Part shown: positions 28,626 through 40,347 of the stretch, piece by piece | Layout of the letters: every line of letters begins with the position of its first letter | How positions within the stretch are numbered: the first letter of the stretch is position 1 | Assembly: GCF_024296925.1 (NCBI RefSeq) | Contig: NZ_CP101125.1 | Location: 6,698,501-6,762,500, forward strand | DNA from: Pseudomonas nunensis | Lineage (GTDB): Bacteria > Pseudomonadota > Gammaproteobacteria > Pseudomonadales > Pseudomonadaceae | Length of the DNA stretch: 64,000 bases | Direction: 5' to 3' | Position numbers and translations under genes: made by a program | Notes under the pieces: generated by a model | Seen by the model: the letters and a program-made list of their open reading frames with translations, nothing else | Databases searched by the model: none | Told to the model about the DNA's origin: nothing

Positions 28626-29009
28626 ATGACGGTTGCTCTGTGGTGCGTTTTGATCGCGATTTTCCTGCCGTATATCTGCACGGCCGTTGCCAAGGCAAGT
28701 GGCGGATACCGGTTGCAAGACAACCATGATCCCCGTGATTTTCTTGAGTCGCTAAATGGTTTCGCCAGACGGGCGCATGCGGCGCAGTTGAACAGTTTTG
28801 AGGTGATGCCGGCGTTTGCGATCGCGGTGATCGTGGCGCATCTGGTGGGCACGGCGCAGTTGGTGACGGTCAACGTGCTGGCGGTGCTGTTTATCACCAG
28901 TCGGTTGCTGTACATCATTTGTTATCTGGCGGACTGGGCGATCTTGCGGTCGCTAGTGTGGTTTGTGGGGATGGGGTTGATTGCGAGTTTCTTTTTTGTG
29001 TCGGTCTGA
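28626..29009 (+). CDS. MAPEG-family membrane protein
   Basis: 127 residues with four membrane helices. The family pattern is NHDPRDFLESLNGFARRAHAAQLNSFEVMPAFA (in two parts, about residues 33-65), where the Arg/Asn/Glu set matches the glutathione-binding region of MAPEG proteins. Eukaryotic relatives are glutathione transferases; bacterial roles are mostly unknown. GAAGGGAC precedes the ATG. It lies 40 bases after the DMT gene, possibly co-transcribed. Confidence 0.85.
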   Translation: MTVALWCVLIAIFLPYICTAVAKASGGYRLQDNHDPRDFLESLNGFARRAHAAQLNSFEVMPAFAIAVIVAHLVGTAQLVTVNVLAVLFITSRLLYIICYLADWAILRSLVWFVGMGLIASFFFVSV

Positions 29010-29047
29010 GGCTGGTCATTGAGTTTTTCGGCGTTATTGAGGGCCTC

Positions 29048-29112
29048 TTCGCGAGCAAGCCCGCTCCCACATTGGAACGCATTCCAATTGTGGGAGCGGG
29101 CTTGCTCGCGAA
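29048..29112. repeat. REP pair, family A, TTCGCG-first, 65 bp
   Basis: Arms at 29048-29071 and 29089-29112 with spacer core GGAACGCATTCC, almost the same as in the pair at 12220-12284. It lies between convergent MAPEG and mltA. Confidence 0.92.
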
Positions 29113-29137
29113 GGCTACCTAACAGCCAATAGATGAC

Positions 29138-30316
29138 TCAAGGCTTCACCGCATCAGCCACCTGAGGAACTGTCGGCAACGCCGCACCCTTAGGCCACAA
29201 CATCCAGATTTGCCCCTGCTGTTTCATGTCCCCGGCCAGTTGCCCGGCCGCTTCGCCGGTGCCCCAGAACAGGTCCGCACGCACTTCGCCGGCAATCGCG
29301 CCGCCCGTGTCCTGAGCGGCTACCGGGCGAACCAGTGCGCTACCGTCCGGTTTGGTGGTCGACAACCACAACAGACTGCCCAACGGAATCACTTTGCGAT
29401 CCACCGCCGCGCTGTAGCCAGCCGTGAGCGGAACGTTCAGCGAGCCGCGCGGCCCTTCGTTGCTGTCCGGGTTTTGGGTGAAAAACACGTAGCTTGGGTT
29501 GCTGCCGAGCAGTTGCGGAATACGCGACGGATTCGCCTTGGCCCAGGCGCTGATCGCGCCCATGGTCACGTCTTCCTTCTTCAGCTCACCCTGATCCACC
29601 AGCCAGCGGCCGATGGGGCGGTACGGATGGCCGTTCTGATCGGCATAAGCGATGCGCAGTTGCCGGCCACTGTCGAGTTGGATGCGCCCGGAACCCTGGA
29701 TTTGCAAGAACTGCAGGTTCATCGGATCGGTCAGCCAGGCAACCACCGGTGCCTTGACCCCTTTGCTCTCAATGGTGGCGGCGTCGTCATACGGCTTGAG
29801 CACGCGACCTTCAAGTCGACCGCGCAGGCGCTTGCCCTTGAGTTCCGGGTAAATACTGTCCAGGGACACGATGATCATGTCTTCGGGCACGCCGTAAACC
29901 GGAATGTTCGCCACCTCAGTTTGGGTCAGGCTGCCGGGGTACACCGGCTCGTAGTAACCGGTGATCAGGCCGTTGGGATTGTCGTTGGCGGCGCGCAGGC
30001 CGTAGACGTCGAGGTTCTTTTTGAGGAAGCCGCGAATCTCACCGGCGGTTTGCGGCACATTCGCAGACGCCGCGCAGGTCGAACCCCAGACCGGGTCGGC
30101 CTTGAGTCGGGTGCAAGCGCTGCGCCAGGAACCGAAGCCCGCCACCAGGTCGCTATCGGACACGGCCGGCAATGCTTCCCAGGTTGCGCTGGAATATGTG
30201 GCCAGGGCGTGGGTTTTCGGGGTGTTGTTTTCGCCACCGGTGCAGCCCGCGAGCACGGCTACCATCGGAAGGGTCCAGGCGAGGCGGGGGCGCCATGCCT
30301 TGAAACGGCTGTTCAT
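29138..30316 (-). CDS. mltA: Membrane-bound lytic murein transglycosylase A
   Basis: 392 residues. Lipobox LAGC puts the lipid-bearing Cys at 25, so the protein is anchored in the outer membrane. The MltA domain has LITGYYEPVYPGS (about 121-133), IQGSGRIQLDSG (about 228-239), and the C-terminal 3D domain with AAQDTGGAI, whose Asp336 is the catalytic position known in MltA. It cleaves peptidoglycan to 1,6-anhydro-muropeptides. The start MNSRFKAWRP at 30316 was preferred over 30364, as it gives a standard lipoprotein signal. Confidence 0.95.
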   Translation of the reverse strand: MNSRFKAWRPRLAWTLPMVAVLAGCTGGENNTPKTHALATYSSATWEALPAVSDSDLVAGFGSWRSACTRLKADPVWGSTCAASANVPQTAGEIRGFLKKNLDVYGLRAANDNPNGLITGYYEPVYPGSLTQTEVANIPVYGVPEDMIIVSLDSIYPELKGKRLRGRLEGRVLKPYDDAATIESKGVKAPVVAWLTDPMNLQFLQIQGSGRIQLDSGRQLRIAYADQNGHPYRPIGRWLVDQGELKKEDVTMGAISAWAKANPSRIPQLLGSNPSYVFFTQNPDSNEGPRGSLNVPLTAGYSAAVDRKVIPLGSLLWLSTTKPDGSALVRPVAAQDTGGAIAGEVRADLFWGTGEAAGQLAGDMKQQGQIWMLWPKGAALPTVPQVADAVKP

Positions 30317-30444
30317 GGAGAATTTCCTTTGACGGTTGCCTGAGTGCTCCATGCGCTCAAACAACCCTTATTGATAATAGGGCTATTGGTCTTTAACGAT
30401 GACGCGAGGATACTGGCCGCCGTTCCCCGTGACCTGAAGCCACC

Positions 30445-30894
30445 ATGACTCTTAAAAGACTTTCTGTTGTATTGCTGGCCTGCCTGACCTTGTCTGCCTG
30501 CGGCGGTGTTGACCCGAACTCTCCGCTGGGTCAGCGCAAGGCGATTTTCAAGCAAATGCTCAAGACCGGCGAAGACCTGGGTGGCATGTTGCGTGGTCGT
30601 ATTCCGTTTGATGGTCCGAAGTTCGCTGAAGGCGCGACGAAACTCGATGCCTTGTCTCATGAGCCATGGAAACATTTCCCGCAGGTGCGCGAAGAAGATC
30701 ACACCAGCGCGAAGGACAACGTGTGGCAGCAACAGGCACGCTTCCAGGAAATGGCCCGCACCCTTGAAAGCGCCACCGGTGAATTGGTGATCGCCAGCCA
30801 GGTCCAGCCGTACAAGGCCAGTAACCTTGGGCCGGCGGTGCAGAAAGTCGAAGATGCCTGCAGTGCGTGCCATAAACAGTTTCGGGATCATTGA
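30445..30894 (+). CDS. Cytochrome c' (class II) with lipoprotein-like signal
   Basis: 149 residues. The haem-binding CSACH motif is at the C-terminus (about residues 140-144, in VEDACSACHKQFRDH), as in class II cytochromes c. The usual four-helix bundle is suggested by the amphipathic stretches before it. The N-terminal signal ends LTLSACGG, which reads as a lipobox with Cys19, so it may be a membrane-anchored cytochrome c'. Known members bind NO or move electrons in the periplasm. It is divergent from mltA. Confidence 0.85.
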   Translation: MTLKRLSVVLLACLTLSACGGVDPNSPLGQRKAIFKQMLKTGEDLGGMLRGRIPFDGPKFAEGATKLDALSHEPWKHFPQVREEDHTSAKDNVWQQQARFQEMARTLESATGELVIASQVQPYKASNLGPAVQKVEDACSACHKQFRDH

Positions 30895-30917
30895 TTTGCG
30901 GTGTTCTGGCTGACGTC

Positions 30918-30981
30918 TTCGCGAGCAAGCCCGCTCCCACAGTTGATCGCATTCCCCTGTGGGAGCGGGCTTGCTCGCGAA
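30918..30981. repeat. REP pair, family A, TTCGCG-first, 64 bp
   Basis: Arms at 30918-30941 and 30958-30981. It lies between convergent cytochrome c' and the DUF1090 gene. Confidence 0.92.
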
Positions 30982-31024
30982 GGCTGCCTTGAGATCAACA
31001 CAAAACTCTTATTCTTGCCTCTTC

Positions 31025-31420
31025 TTACTTATCCAACTCATCCAGCGCTTCCTGCAATTCCTTGCGGGATTCGGCGAGTTTGTCTTTGCGTTTGTTGATC
31101 TTCTCGGCATCGCCCTTGCTCATGGCCTTGTCGAGGTCGGCCTGACGTTTGCTGACTTCATGCTTGGCGTCGAGCACCTTGTTCTCGCGTTCCTTTTTCA
31201 AGGAGGCGTCGGTGCAGTGGGCGGTGACTTCGTCGAGGGCGGTCTGGAGACCTGCCTGCTGATCGGCATTGCCGTGGCTCTTGGCCAACTCGATCTGGTT
31301 GACGATGCCTTGTTTCTTGGCGGCGCAGCCGGTCAGTTCCGGAATTTCTTCGGCGGCCATCAGTGGGGTGGCCAGCACGCCACAAATGGCCAGCAGGGCG
31401 AGCGGTGAAAGAAGTTTCAT
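31025..31420 (-). CDS. DUF1090 periplasmic coiled-coil protein (YqjC-like)
   Basis: 131 residues. The signal peptide is about 1-21 (ending LMAA), followed by ELTGCAAKKQGIVNQIELAK and a long charged heptad-like region to the end (KRQADLDKAMSKGDAEKINK near 95-114), predicted to be coiled coil. Two cysteines (about 31 and 68) could pair. The YqjC/DUF1090 family has no known reaction. The start at 31420 gives the signal peptide; the frame is open to 31510. It is next to ligB, 99 bases after that gene's end is reached from the other side. Confidence 0.85.
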   Translation of the reverse strand: MKLLSPLALLAICGVLATPLMAAEEIPELTGCAAKKQGIVNQIELAKSHGNADQQAGLQTALDEVTAHCTDASLKKERENKVLDAKHEVSKRQADLDKAMSKGDAEKINKRKDKLAESRKELQEALDELDK

Positions 31421-31519
31421 AAAAGCTCCATGCGCAAAGGCAATCGGGTCGATGTGGCAATGGGCTGTTTGAGCGCAGCGCCACCATTGGGTTCCCAGGC
31501 TGACAGGCATTGTTGGTGA

Positions 31520-33232
<1,713 letters not shown>

Positions 33233-33297
33233 TCAGTATTGGGTGGTGCGCAGGGTGGGTGTTTTACTGGATGTGGCAGGGTGACTCGACCGGCCTC

Positions 33298-33321
33298 TTC
33301 GCGAGCAAGCTCGCTCCCACA
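33298..33321. repeat. Single REP, family A
   Basis: One arm of the TTCGCGAGCAAGCTCGCTCC type, 20 bases from the metK terminator. No partner was found. Confidence 0.85.
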
Positions 33322-33340
33322 GGGGAATGCGGCAGCCAAT

Positions 33341-33377
33341 AAAAAGCCCCGCACGGCGCGAACCGTGCGGGGCTTTT
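33341..33377 (-). terminator. Terminator of metK
   Basis: AAAAAGCCCCGCACGG-CGCGAA-CCGTGCGGGGCTTTT has a strong 12-bp GC stem, with a T-tract on the minus strand 19 bases after the metK stop. It is symmetric enough to work in both directions. Confidence 0.9.
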
Positions 33378-33395
33378 GGTACCGCCGGGGAAGTC

Positions 33396-34586
33396 TTACA
33401 GGCCGGCAGCAGCGCGCAAGGAATCGGCACGGTCGGTCTTTTCCCAAGTGAAGGTGGTGAAAGTATCGTCACCCAGAGTCTTGGTTTGCGGGGTGCGACC
33501 GAAGTGGCCGTACGCAGCGGTTTCCTGGTACATCGGGTGCAGCAGGTCGAGCATGGTGGTGATGGCGTATGGACGCAGGTCGAACACTTCACGAACCAGT
33601 TTGACGATTTTGTCGTCGCTGATTTTGCCGGTGCCGAAGGTGTTCAACGAGATCGACGTAGGCTGGGCCACACCGATCGCGTAGGAAACCTGAATCTCGC
33701 AACGCTCGGCCAGGCCGGCCGCGACGATGTTCTTCGCGACATAACGACCAGCGTAGGCAGCCGAACGGTCAACCTTCGATGGATCCTTGCCGGAGAATGC
33801 GCCGCCGCCGTGACGGGCCATGCCGCCGTAGCTGTCGACGATGATCTTGCGACCGGTCAGGCCGCAGTCGCCAACCGGGCCACCGATGATGAACTGGCCA
33901 GTCGGGTTGATGTGGAACTGGGTGTCTTTGGTCAGCAGTTCGGCAGGCAGCACGTGCTTGACGATCAGCTCCATCACGCCTTCGCGCAGGTCGTTGTAGG
34001 ACACGTCCGGGTTGTGTTGGGTCGACAGCACAACGGCGTCGATACCGACAACCTTGCCGCCTTCGTAACGGCAAGTCACTTGCGACTTGGCGTCCGGGCG
34101 CAGCCAAGGCAGCAGGCCGGATTTACGGGCTTCGGCTTGCCTTTGCACAAGCTGGTGCGAGAACGTGATCGGTGCTGGCATCAGCACGTCGGTTTCGTTG
34201 CTGGCGTAGCCGAACATCAGGCCTTGGTCGCCGGCGCCCTGATCTTCAGGCTTGGCACGGTCAACACCCTGGTTGATGTCAGGGGACTGCTTGCCGATGA
34301 TGTTCATCACGCCGCAAGTGGCGCCGTCGAAGCCGACATCGGAGCTGTTGTAGCCGATGTCCAGGATGACGTTACGCACGATTTCTTCCAGATCGACCCA
34401 AGCCGACGTGGTGACTTCACCTGCGATGATTGCCACGCCGGTTTTGACCAGAGTCTCGCACGCCACACGGGCGAACTTGTCTTCAGCAATGATGGCGTCC
34501 AGCACCGCATCGGAAATCTGGTCGGCGATTTTGTCCGGATGCCCTTCAGACACGGACTCGGAGGTGAAGAGGGAGTATTCGCTCAT
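33396..34586 (-). CDS. metK: S-adenosylmethionine synthetase MetK
   Basis: 396 residues. It makes SAM from methionine and ATP. The signature motifs are [19 protein letters not shown] (about residues 9-27), the hexapeptide GAGDQG (about 116-121) and the glycine-rich [20 protein letters not shown] (about 260-279). The gene is 18 bases behind the SahR-like regulator and must be co-transcribed with it. That makes the methionine-cycle regulator and its main synthetic enzyme one operon, ended by the terminator at 33341-33377. Confidence 0.97.
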   Translation of the reverse strand: MSEYSLFTSESVSEGHPDKIADQISDAVLDAIIAEDKFARVACETLVKTGVAIIAGEVTTSAWVDLEEIVRNVILDIGYNSSDVGFDGATCGVMNIIGKQSPDINQGVDRAKPEDQGAGDQGLMFGYASNETDVLMPAPITFSHQLVQRQAEARKSGLLPWLRPDAKSQVTCRYEGGKVVGIDAVVLSTQHNPDVSYNDLREGVMELIVKHVLPAELLTKDTQFHINPTGQFIIGGPVGDCGLTGRKIIVDSYGGMARHGGGAFSGKDPSKVDRSAAYAGRYVAKNIVAAGLAERCEIQVSYAIGVAQPTSISLNTFGTGKISDDKIVKLVREVFDLRPYAITTMLDLLHPMYQETAAYGHFGRTPQTKTLGDDTFTTFTWEKTDRADSLRAAAGL

Positions 34587-34604
34587 CTCGATGTTTTCCT
34601 GAAT

Positions 34605-35600
34605 TTACCGATGGTGAGTGTCGCCAGTCGGCCGCTGAAAATGGCGGACCTGGATCTGGAAACCATTGCGTAAGCCTACATAGAGGCTTTCCCCGGGAAC
34701 GAGTCCCGCAGCGGTGGCCCAACGGGCCAAATCGTCCTGTTCAAACCCCAACCACAGATCACCGCAGGCCTCCCTGGCCCAACTCTGGTTGTGGCTACAT
34801 AACTCTGTCACGAGCAGGCTACCGCCCGGTTGCAGCAAACCGGCCATGTGCTTGAGCGCTTCGGCCGGCGCGGCAAAATGGTGCAGCACCATGTTCAGTA
34901 CAACGCAATCGGCGGTAAGGCTCACACCGTTCAGTGCATCGGCCAATTGCAGGCTGACATTAGTCAACGTTTCACGTTCGCAGACCTGGCGCGCCAGTTC
35001 GAGCATCGCCGGGCTGTTGTCCAGCGCCGTGACCTGGGTGAAGCGGCGCGCCAGTTCCGGCAGGAAACCGCCGTCGCCGGGGCCGACTTCAATCGCCGTG
35101 GCGCCTGCGCTGAAACTCAGCTTGTCGAGCAGCGCCACCACGCTTTCGCGGTACTGCGGCAGGCCGGCGATCAAGTCTTGCTGGGCGCGAAACTTCTCCG
35201 CCACCCGTGAGAAAAAGTCCTGGCTTGCCGCTGCCCGTTGCCCATGGACCTGACCGATCCGCGACTGCACATCCGCCGGCAGGGTCAGGTTATCTACTTC
35301 TTCGAGCAAGGCCGCGTGCAGCTTGCCGCCCAGCAGATCGGTGTGGGGCAGGGCGCGACGGTAGAAGATCGCATTGCCTTCACGCCGGGTCGCCACCAGG
35401 TCGGCCTGGGCCAGGACCTTGAGGTGATGACTCATTCCCGACTGGCCGATGCCGAAGATCTGCGCCAGTTCCAGCACGCCGAACGAATCGTTGGCCAGCG
35501 CGCGCAATACATTCAGCCGCAGAGGATCACCGCCGGCCTTGCACAGGGCCGCCAGCTCATCGCAATCGTCATGTTGAATGGAAGGCACGCGTAAATTCAT
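34605..35600 (-). CDS. ArsR-family regulator fused to a SAM-dependent methyltransferase domain (SahR-like)
   Basis: 331 residues. Residues 1-95 form an ArsR winged helix (GDPLRLNVLRALANDSFGVLELAQIFGIGQSGMSHHLKVL, in parts, about 24-63); no metal-binding Cys box is seen. From about 140 on there is a class I methyltransferase domain with motif I EVGPGDGGFLPELARRF (171-187). ArsR-methyltransferase fusions next to methionine-cycle genes were described as SahR, a repressor that senses SAH with this domain. Linkage to metK (18-bp gap) and a perfect palindrome upstream of its start fit that role. Whether it senses SAH or SAM cannot be read. Confidence 0.82.
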   Translation of the reverse strand: MNLRVPSIQHDDCDELAALCKAGGDPLRLNVLRALANDSFGVLELAQIFGIGQSGMSHHLKVLAQADLVATRREGNAIFYRRALPHTDLLGGKLHAALLEEVDNLTLPADVQSRIGQVHGQRAAASQDFFSRVAEKFRAQQDLIAGLPQYRESVVALLDKLSFSAGATAIEVGPGDGGFLPELARRFTQVTALDNSPAMLELARQVCERETLTNVSLQLADALNGVSLTADCVVLNMVLHHFAAPAEALKHMAGLLQPGGSLLVTELCSHNQSWAREACGDLWLGFEQDDLARWATAAGLVPGESLYVGLRNGFQIQVRHFQRPTGDTHHR

Positions 35601-35638
35601 AAGGCCAGCAGTCTAGTGATGGTCAGAAAACCCCGCAA

Positions 35639-35668
35639 GAGCAATATCAAAAAGTTTTGATATTGCTC
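35639..35668. promoter_or_regulatory. Perfect 30-bp palindrome, probable operator of the SahR-like/metK operon
   Basis: GAGCAATATCAAAA, two bases, TTTTGATATTGCTC: 14-bp arms with no mismatch. It lies 39-68 bases upstream of the regulator's ATG and about 206 bases upstream of tkt. There is no T-tract next to it, so it is a protein-binding site rather than a terminator. Confidence 0.75.
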
Positions 35669-35873
35669 GATAGATGGCACTTCTCGACGTTAGGTTCAGT
35701 CAACAAACGAACTGCGGAAAGGTTTCATCAGTCGAAACCTCCGTTATCCAATGGAAAAACGTCTCCAGATGCTTATCTGTCATTGCCCCGAGGCGGGTCG
35801 GTGAGGGAAAATGCTCGCCTTTTTTCCGATTCGTTTTATTCACTCTCGATACAGAACCCGTAGGAGAACAGCG

Positions 35874-37871
35874 ATGCCAAGCCGTCGTGAGCGTGCCAAC
35901 GCCATTCGTGCCCTCAGCATGGATGCCGTGCAAAAGGCCAACAGCGGCCATCCCGGTGCCCCCATGGGTATGGCGGATATCGCCGAAGTACTGTGGCGTG
36001 ACTACATGAAGCACAACCCGAGCAATCCATCGTTCGCCGACCGTGACCGCTTCGTGCTGTCCAACGGCCACGGCTCGATGCTGATCTACTCGCTGCTGCA
36101 CCTGACCGGCTACGACCTGTCGATCGAAGACCTGAAAAACTTCCGCCAGCTGCACAGCCGCACTCCGGGTCATCCGGAATTCGGCTACACCCCGGGCGTT
36201 GAAACCACCACCGGTCCACTCGGCCAAGGCCTGGCCAACGCCGTCGGTTTTGCCCTGGCAGAAAAAGTCCTGGCGGCGCAGTTCAACCGTCCGGGTCACA
36301 ATATCGTTGACCACCACACCTACGTGTTCCTGGGTGATGGCTGCATGATGGAAGGCATTTCCCACGAAGTCGGCTCCCTGGCCGGCACCTTGGGCCTGGG
36401 CAAACTGATCGCCTTCTACGATGACAACGGCATCTCCATCGATGGCGAAGTCGAAGGCTGGTTCACCGACGACACGCCGAAGCGTTTCGAAGCCTACAAC
36501 TGGCAGGTGATCCGCAATGTTGACGGTCACGACCCGGAAGAAATCAAGACTGCGATCGAGACTGCACGCAAAAGCGAGCTACCGACTCTGATCTGCTGCA
36601 AGACCACCATCGGTTTCGGTTCGCCGAACAAGCAAGGCAAGGAAGATTGCCACGGTGCCCCGTTGGGTGACGCGGAAATCGCCCTGACCCGCAAGGCGCT
36701 GAACTGGAATCACGGTCCGTTTGAAATCCCGGCCGACATCTATGCCGAGTGGGATGCCAAGGAAAAAGGTCGCGCTGCTGAAGCCGAGTGGGATCAGCGT
36801 TTCGCTGCTTACTCCGCGGCGTTCCCGACCGAAGCCAACGAACTGGTGCGTCGCCTGAGCGGTGAATTGCCAGCCGACTTCGCGGAAAAAGCCTCGGCTT
36901 ATATCGCTGAAGTTGCGGCCAAGGGCGAAACCATCGCCAGCCGTAAAGCCAGCCAGAACGCATTGAATGCCTACGGCCCGCTGTTGCCGGAACTGCTGGG
37001 CGGCTCCGCTGACCTGGCCGGTTCCAACCTGACCCTGTGGAAAGGTTGCAAAGGTGTCTCGGCTGAAGACGCCAGCGGTAACTACATGTACTACGGCGTT
37101 CGCGAGTTCGGCATGAGCGCGATCATGAACGGCGTGTCCCTGCACGGCGGCTTGGTGCCTTACGGCGCGACTTTCCTGATGTTCATGGAATACGCACGCA
37201 ACGCAGTACGCATGGCTTCGCTGATGAAGAAACGCGTAGTGTTCGTCTACACCCACGACTCCATCGGTCTGGGCGAAGACGGCCCGACGCACCAGCCGGT
37301 CGAGCAACTGACCAGCCTGCGCAGCACGCCAAACCTCAACACCTGGCGTCCAGCCGATGCGGTTGAATCGGCGGTGTGCTGGAAACTGGCGATCGAGCGT
37401 AAGGACGGCCCTTCGGCGCTGATCTTCTCGCGTCAGAACCTGCAACATCAGGAGCGTGATGCCGGCCAGATCGCCGACATCGCCCGTGGCGGTTATGTGT
37501 TGAAGGATTGCGCAGGCGAGCCTGAGCTGATCCTGATCTCCACCGGTTCGGAAGTTGGCCTGGCGGTTCAGGCTTACGACAAGCTGACCGAGCAAGGTCG
37601 CAAGGTTCGCGTCGTTTCGATGCCGTGCACCAGCGTGTTCGACGCGCAAGACGCAGGCTACAAGCAAGACGTCCTGCCACTGCAAGTCGGCGCGCGTATC
37701 GCGATCGAAGCTGCTCACGCGGACTACTGGTACAAATACGTGGGCCTGGAAGGCCGCGTGATCGGCATGACCACCTACGGCGAGTCGGCGCCTGCGCCAG
37801 CCTTGTTCGAAGAGTTCGGCTTCACCCTGGAAAACATCCTGGGTCAGGCTGAAGAGCTGCTGGAAGACTAA
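35874..37871 (+). CDS. tkt: Transketolase
   Basis: 665 residues starting [15 protein letters not shown]. This TPP enzyme moves two-carbon units in the pentose phosphate pathway. Key motifs are [18 protein letters not shown] (about residues 23-40), the TPP/Mg motif [18 protein letters not shown] (about 154-171), and the central [20 protein letters not shown] (about 458-477). AGGAGAAC precedes the ATG at 35874; the frame opens at 35811 without a ribosome-binding site. It heads the run of sugar-phosphate genes epd, pgk and fba, and is divergent from the SahR-like gene. Confidence 0.96.
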   Translation: MPSRRERANAIRALSMDAVQKANSGHPGAPMGMADIAEVLWRDYMKHNPSNPSFADRDRFVLSNGHGSMLIYSLLHLTGYDLSIEDLKNFRQLHSRTPGHPEFGYTPGVETTTGPLGQGLANAVGFALAEKVLAAQFNRPGHNIVDHHTYVFLGDGCMMEGISHEVGSLAGTLGLGKLIAFYDDNGISIDGEVEGWFTDDTPKRFEAYNWQVIRNVDGHDPEEIKTAIETARKSELPTLICCKTTIGFGSPNKQGKEDCHGAPLGDAEIALTRKALNWNHGPFEIPADIYAEWDAKEKGRAAEAEWDQRFAAYSAAFPTEANELVRRLSGELPADFAEKASAYIAEVAAKGETIASRKASQNALNAYGPLLPELLGGSADLAGSNLTLWKGCKGVSAEDASGNYMYYGVREFGMSAIMNGVSLHGGLVPYGATFLMFMEYARNAVRMASLMKKRVVFVYTHDSIGLGEDGPTHQPVEQLTSLRSTPNLNTWRPADAVESAVCWKLAIERKDGPSALIFSRQNLQHQERDAGQIADIARGGYVLKDCAGEPELILISTGSEVGLAVQAYDKLTEQGRKVRVVSMPCTSVFDAQDAGYKQDVLPLQVGARIAIEAAHADYWYKYVGLEGRVIGMTTYGESAPAPALFEEFGFTLENILGQAEELLED

Positions 37872-37903
37872 AACACAACGCGGTGGCCCTGGCTGCCGCG
37901 GTC

Positions 37904-38014
37904 CCTGTAGGAGCTGTCGAGAGAAACGAGGCTGCGATCTTTTGATCTTGTTTTTAAGATCAGGATCAAAAGATCGCAGCCTCGTTTCACTCGACAGCTC
38001 CTACACAGCTCCTA
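37904..38014. repeat. REP pair, family C, with one duplicated end
   Basis: Long inverted arms (TGTAGGAGCTGTCGAG... and the mirror) enclose TTGTTTTTAAGATCAGG. The right end carries two copies of CAGCTCCTACA-type 11-mers, the left only one. It lies between tkt and epd. Confidence 0.9.
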
Positions 38015-38067
38015 CGCGGGCTGTGTTGTTAACGAGAATTCGTCTGCCTGCGTCCATCGAGAACCCC

Positions 38068-39132
38068 ATGCCTCAACCGCGTCCCTACAAAGTTGCACTC
38101 AACGGCTACGGCCGGATTGGTCGTTGCGTCTTGCGTGCGTTGTTTGAGCGAGGCGAGAAGGCCGGGTTTGAAATTGTCGCGATCAACGATCTGGCAGACA
38201 TGGCCAGCATCGAATACCTGACACGCTTCGACTCCACTCACGGGCGTTTTCCCGGCGAAGTGCGGGTTGAGGACGATTGTCTGCATATTAATGGCGACTG
38301 CGTGAAGGTCCTGCGCAGTGCCACCCCCGAAGGCATCGATTGGGCGTCCCTGGGCGTCGATCTGGTGCTGGAGTGCTCCGGCGCTTATCACACTCGTGCA
38401 GATGGCCAGCGCTTCCTCGATGCTGGCGCGCCGCGTGTGCTGTTTTCCCAGCCGATGGCCAGCGAGGCGGATGTCGACGCCACCATCGTCTACGGCGTGA
38501 ACCAGGATTGCCTGACCGGCGACGAGCTGCTGGTGTCCAACGCGTCCTGCACCACCAACTGCGGCGTGCCGCTTTTGCGCCTGCTGGATCAGGCCATTGG
38601 TCTGGAATACGTGTCGATCACCACCATCCACTCGGCGATGAACGATCAGCCGGTGATCGACGCCTATCACCACGAAGACCTGCGCCGCACCCGTTCGGCG
38701 TTCCAGTCGGTGATCCCGGTGTCCACTGGTCTGGCGCGCGGCATCGAACGCCTGCTGCCGGAACTTGCCGGGCGAATTCAGGCCAAAGCCGTACGTGTAC
38801 CGACGGTGAACGTGTCGTGCCTCGACATTACGATGCAAACCGTCAGCGATACCGACGCCACCGAGGTCAACCGGATCCTGCGCGAGGCCGCCACCAGCGG
38901 TCCGCTCAAAGGCCTGCTGGCCTACACTGAATTGCCTCACGCCAGTTGTGATTTCAACCACGACCCACATTCGGCCATCGTCGATGCCAGTCAGACCCGC
39001 GTTTCCGGCCCTCGGCTGGTGAACATCCTGGCCTGGTTCGACAACGAATGGGGGTTTGCCAACCGAATGCTGGACGTTGCAGAGCACTACCTGCAAATAG
39101 CCGCTCCACTTTCTGTCTCTAAAAAACCGTAA
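38068..39132 (+). CDS. epd: D-erythrose-4-phosphate dehydrogenase Epd
   Basis: 354 residues, GAPDH fold. The NAD-binding start is [20 protein letters not shown] (8-27). The catalytic Cys161 is in [14 protein letters not shown], with the matching His in [20 protein letters not shown] (about 176-195). It oxidises erythrose-4-phosphate to 4-phosphoerythronate, the first step of deoxyxylulose-independent pyridoxal phosphate synthesis. The order tkt-epd-pgk-fba is the classic arrangement and favours Epd over GapA. The start at 38068 was chosen because the frame upstream runs through a family C REP. Confidence 0.93.
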   Translation: MPQPRPYKVALNGYGRIGRCVLRALFERGEKAGFEIVAINDLADMASIEYLTRFDSTHGRFPGEVRVEDDCLHINGDCVKVLRSATPEGIDWASLGVDLVLECSGAYHTRADGQRFLDAGAPRVLFSQPMASEADVDATIVYGVNQDCLTGDELLVSNASCTTNCGVPLLRLLDQAIGLEYVSITTIHSAMNDQPVIDAYHHEDLRRTRSAFQSVIPVSTGLARGIERLLPELAGRIQAKAVRVPTVNVSCLDITMQTVSDTDATEVNRILREAATSGPLKGLLAYTELPHASCDFNHDPHSAIVDASQTRVSGPRLVNILAWFDNEWGFANRMLDVAEHYLQIAAPLSVSKKP

Positions 39133-39149
39133 CTCAGGAATTGCGACCC

Positions 39150-40313
39150 ATGACCGTGTTGAAGATGACCGACCTCGATCTGCAAGGTAAGCGCGTACTG
39201 ATCCGCGAAGACCTCAACGTCCCAGTCAAGGACGGTGTTGTCACCAGCGATGCGCGTATCCTGGCTTCGCTGCCGACCATCAAGCTGGCCCTGGAAAAAG
39301 GCGCGGCCGTGATGGTCTGCTCGCACCTTGGCCGTCCGACCGAAGGCGAGTTCTCGGCCGAGAACAGCCTCAAGCCAGTCGCTGACTACCTGAGCAAGGC
39401 CCTGGGCCGTGAAGTGCCGCTGGTGGCCGATTACCTGGGCGGCGTTGACGTCAAGGCCGGCGACATCGTGCTGTTCGAAAACGTACGCTTCAACAAAGGC
39501 GAGAAAAAGAACGCTGACGAATTGGCCCAGCAGTACGCCGCCCTGTGCGACGTGTTTGTGATGGACGCCTTCGGCACCGCTCACCGTGCCGAGGGTTCGA
39601 CCCACGGCGTGGCCAAGTTCGCCAAAGTCGCTGCTGCTGGCCCGTTGCTGGCCGCCGAACTGGACGCACTGGGCAAAGCCCTCGGCGCTCCGGCCCAGCC
39701 AATGGCTGCAATCGTTGCCGGCTCCAAGGTGTCGACCAAACTCGACGTACTCAACAGCCTGAGCCAGATCTGCAACCAGTTGATCGTCGGTGGCGGTATT
39801 GCCAACACCTTCCTGGCCGCTGCCGGTCACCCGGTTGGCAAGTCGCTGTACGAGCCAGACCTGCTGGACACCGCCCGCGCCATCGCCGCTAAAGTCAGCG
39901 TGCCGCTGCCGGTCGACGTGGTGGTTGCCAAGGAATTCGCTGAAAGCGCTACCGCTACCGTCAAACTGATCGCCGACGTGGCTGCAGACGACATGATCCT
40001 GGACATCGGCCCACAGACTGCGGCGAATTTCGCCGAGCTGCTGAAGTCGTCCAAGACCATCCTGTGGAACGGTCCGGTGGGCGTGTTCGAATTCGACCAG
40101 TTCGGCAACGGCACCAAAGTCCTGGCCCAGGCTATCGCGGAAAGCTCGGCATTCTCGATTGCTGGTGGTGGCGACACCCTGGCGGCCATCGATAAATATG
40201 GCGTTGCTGATCAGATCTCCTACATTTCCACCGGTGGTGGCGCGTTCCTTGAGTTCGTCGAAGGCAAGGTGCTGCCGGCCGTCGAGGTCCTGGAAAGCCG
40301 GGCCAAGGCCTGA
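39150..40313 (+). CDS. pgk: Phosphoglycerate kinase
   Basis: 387 residues, single-domain-pair kinase of normal bacterial length. It has [17 protein letters not shown] (about residues 14-30), SHLGRPTEG (about 58-66), FRLLENVRF-equivalent [11 protein letters not shown] (about 110-120) and the C-terminal nucleotide loop [13 protein letters not shown] (about 338-350). It interconverts 1,3-bisphosphoglycerate and 3-phosphoglycerate with ADP/ATP. It starts 17 bases after epd with CAGGAA before the ATG, so it is co-transcribed. Confidence 0.97.
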   Translation: MTVLKMTDLDLQGKRVLIREDLNVPVKDGVVTSDARILASLPTIKLALEKGAAVMVCSHLGRPTEGEFSAENSLKPVADYLSKALGREVPLVADYLGGVDVKAGDIVLFENVRFNKGEKKNADELAQQYAALCDVFVMDAFGTAHRAEGSTHGVAKFAKVAAAGPLLAAELDALGKALGAPAQPMAAIVAGSKVSTKLDVLNSLSQICNQLIVGGGIANTFLAAAGHPVGKSLYEPDLLDTARAIAAKVSVPLPVDVVVAKEFAESATATVKLIADVAADDMILDIGPQTAANFAELLKSSKTILWNGPVGVFEFDQFGNGTKVLAQAIAESSAFSIAGGGDTLAAIDKYGVADQISYISTGGGAFLEFVEGKVLPAVEVLESRAKA

Positions 40314-40347
40314 GGCGACCCATTTGACCAGGCAAAGGAGTGTTCAC

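Noticed and set aside
33327..34673. 448-codon forward frame over metK
   Set aside because: Antisense shadow; MetK motifs are complete on the minus strand.
35639..35668. Terminator between tkt and the SahR-like gene
   Set aside because: The palindrome is AT-rich in its centre, lacks a following T-tract and lies between divergent starts, not behind a gene.
38068..39132. gapA (glyceraldehyde-3-phosphate dehydrogenase)
   Set aside because: Fold and catalytic Cys fit both, but position between tkt and pgk and length favour Epd.
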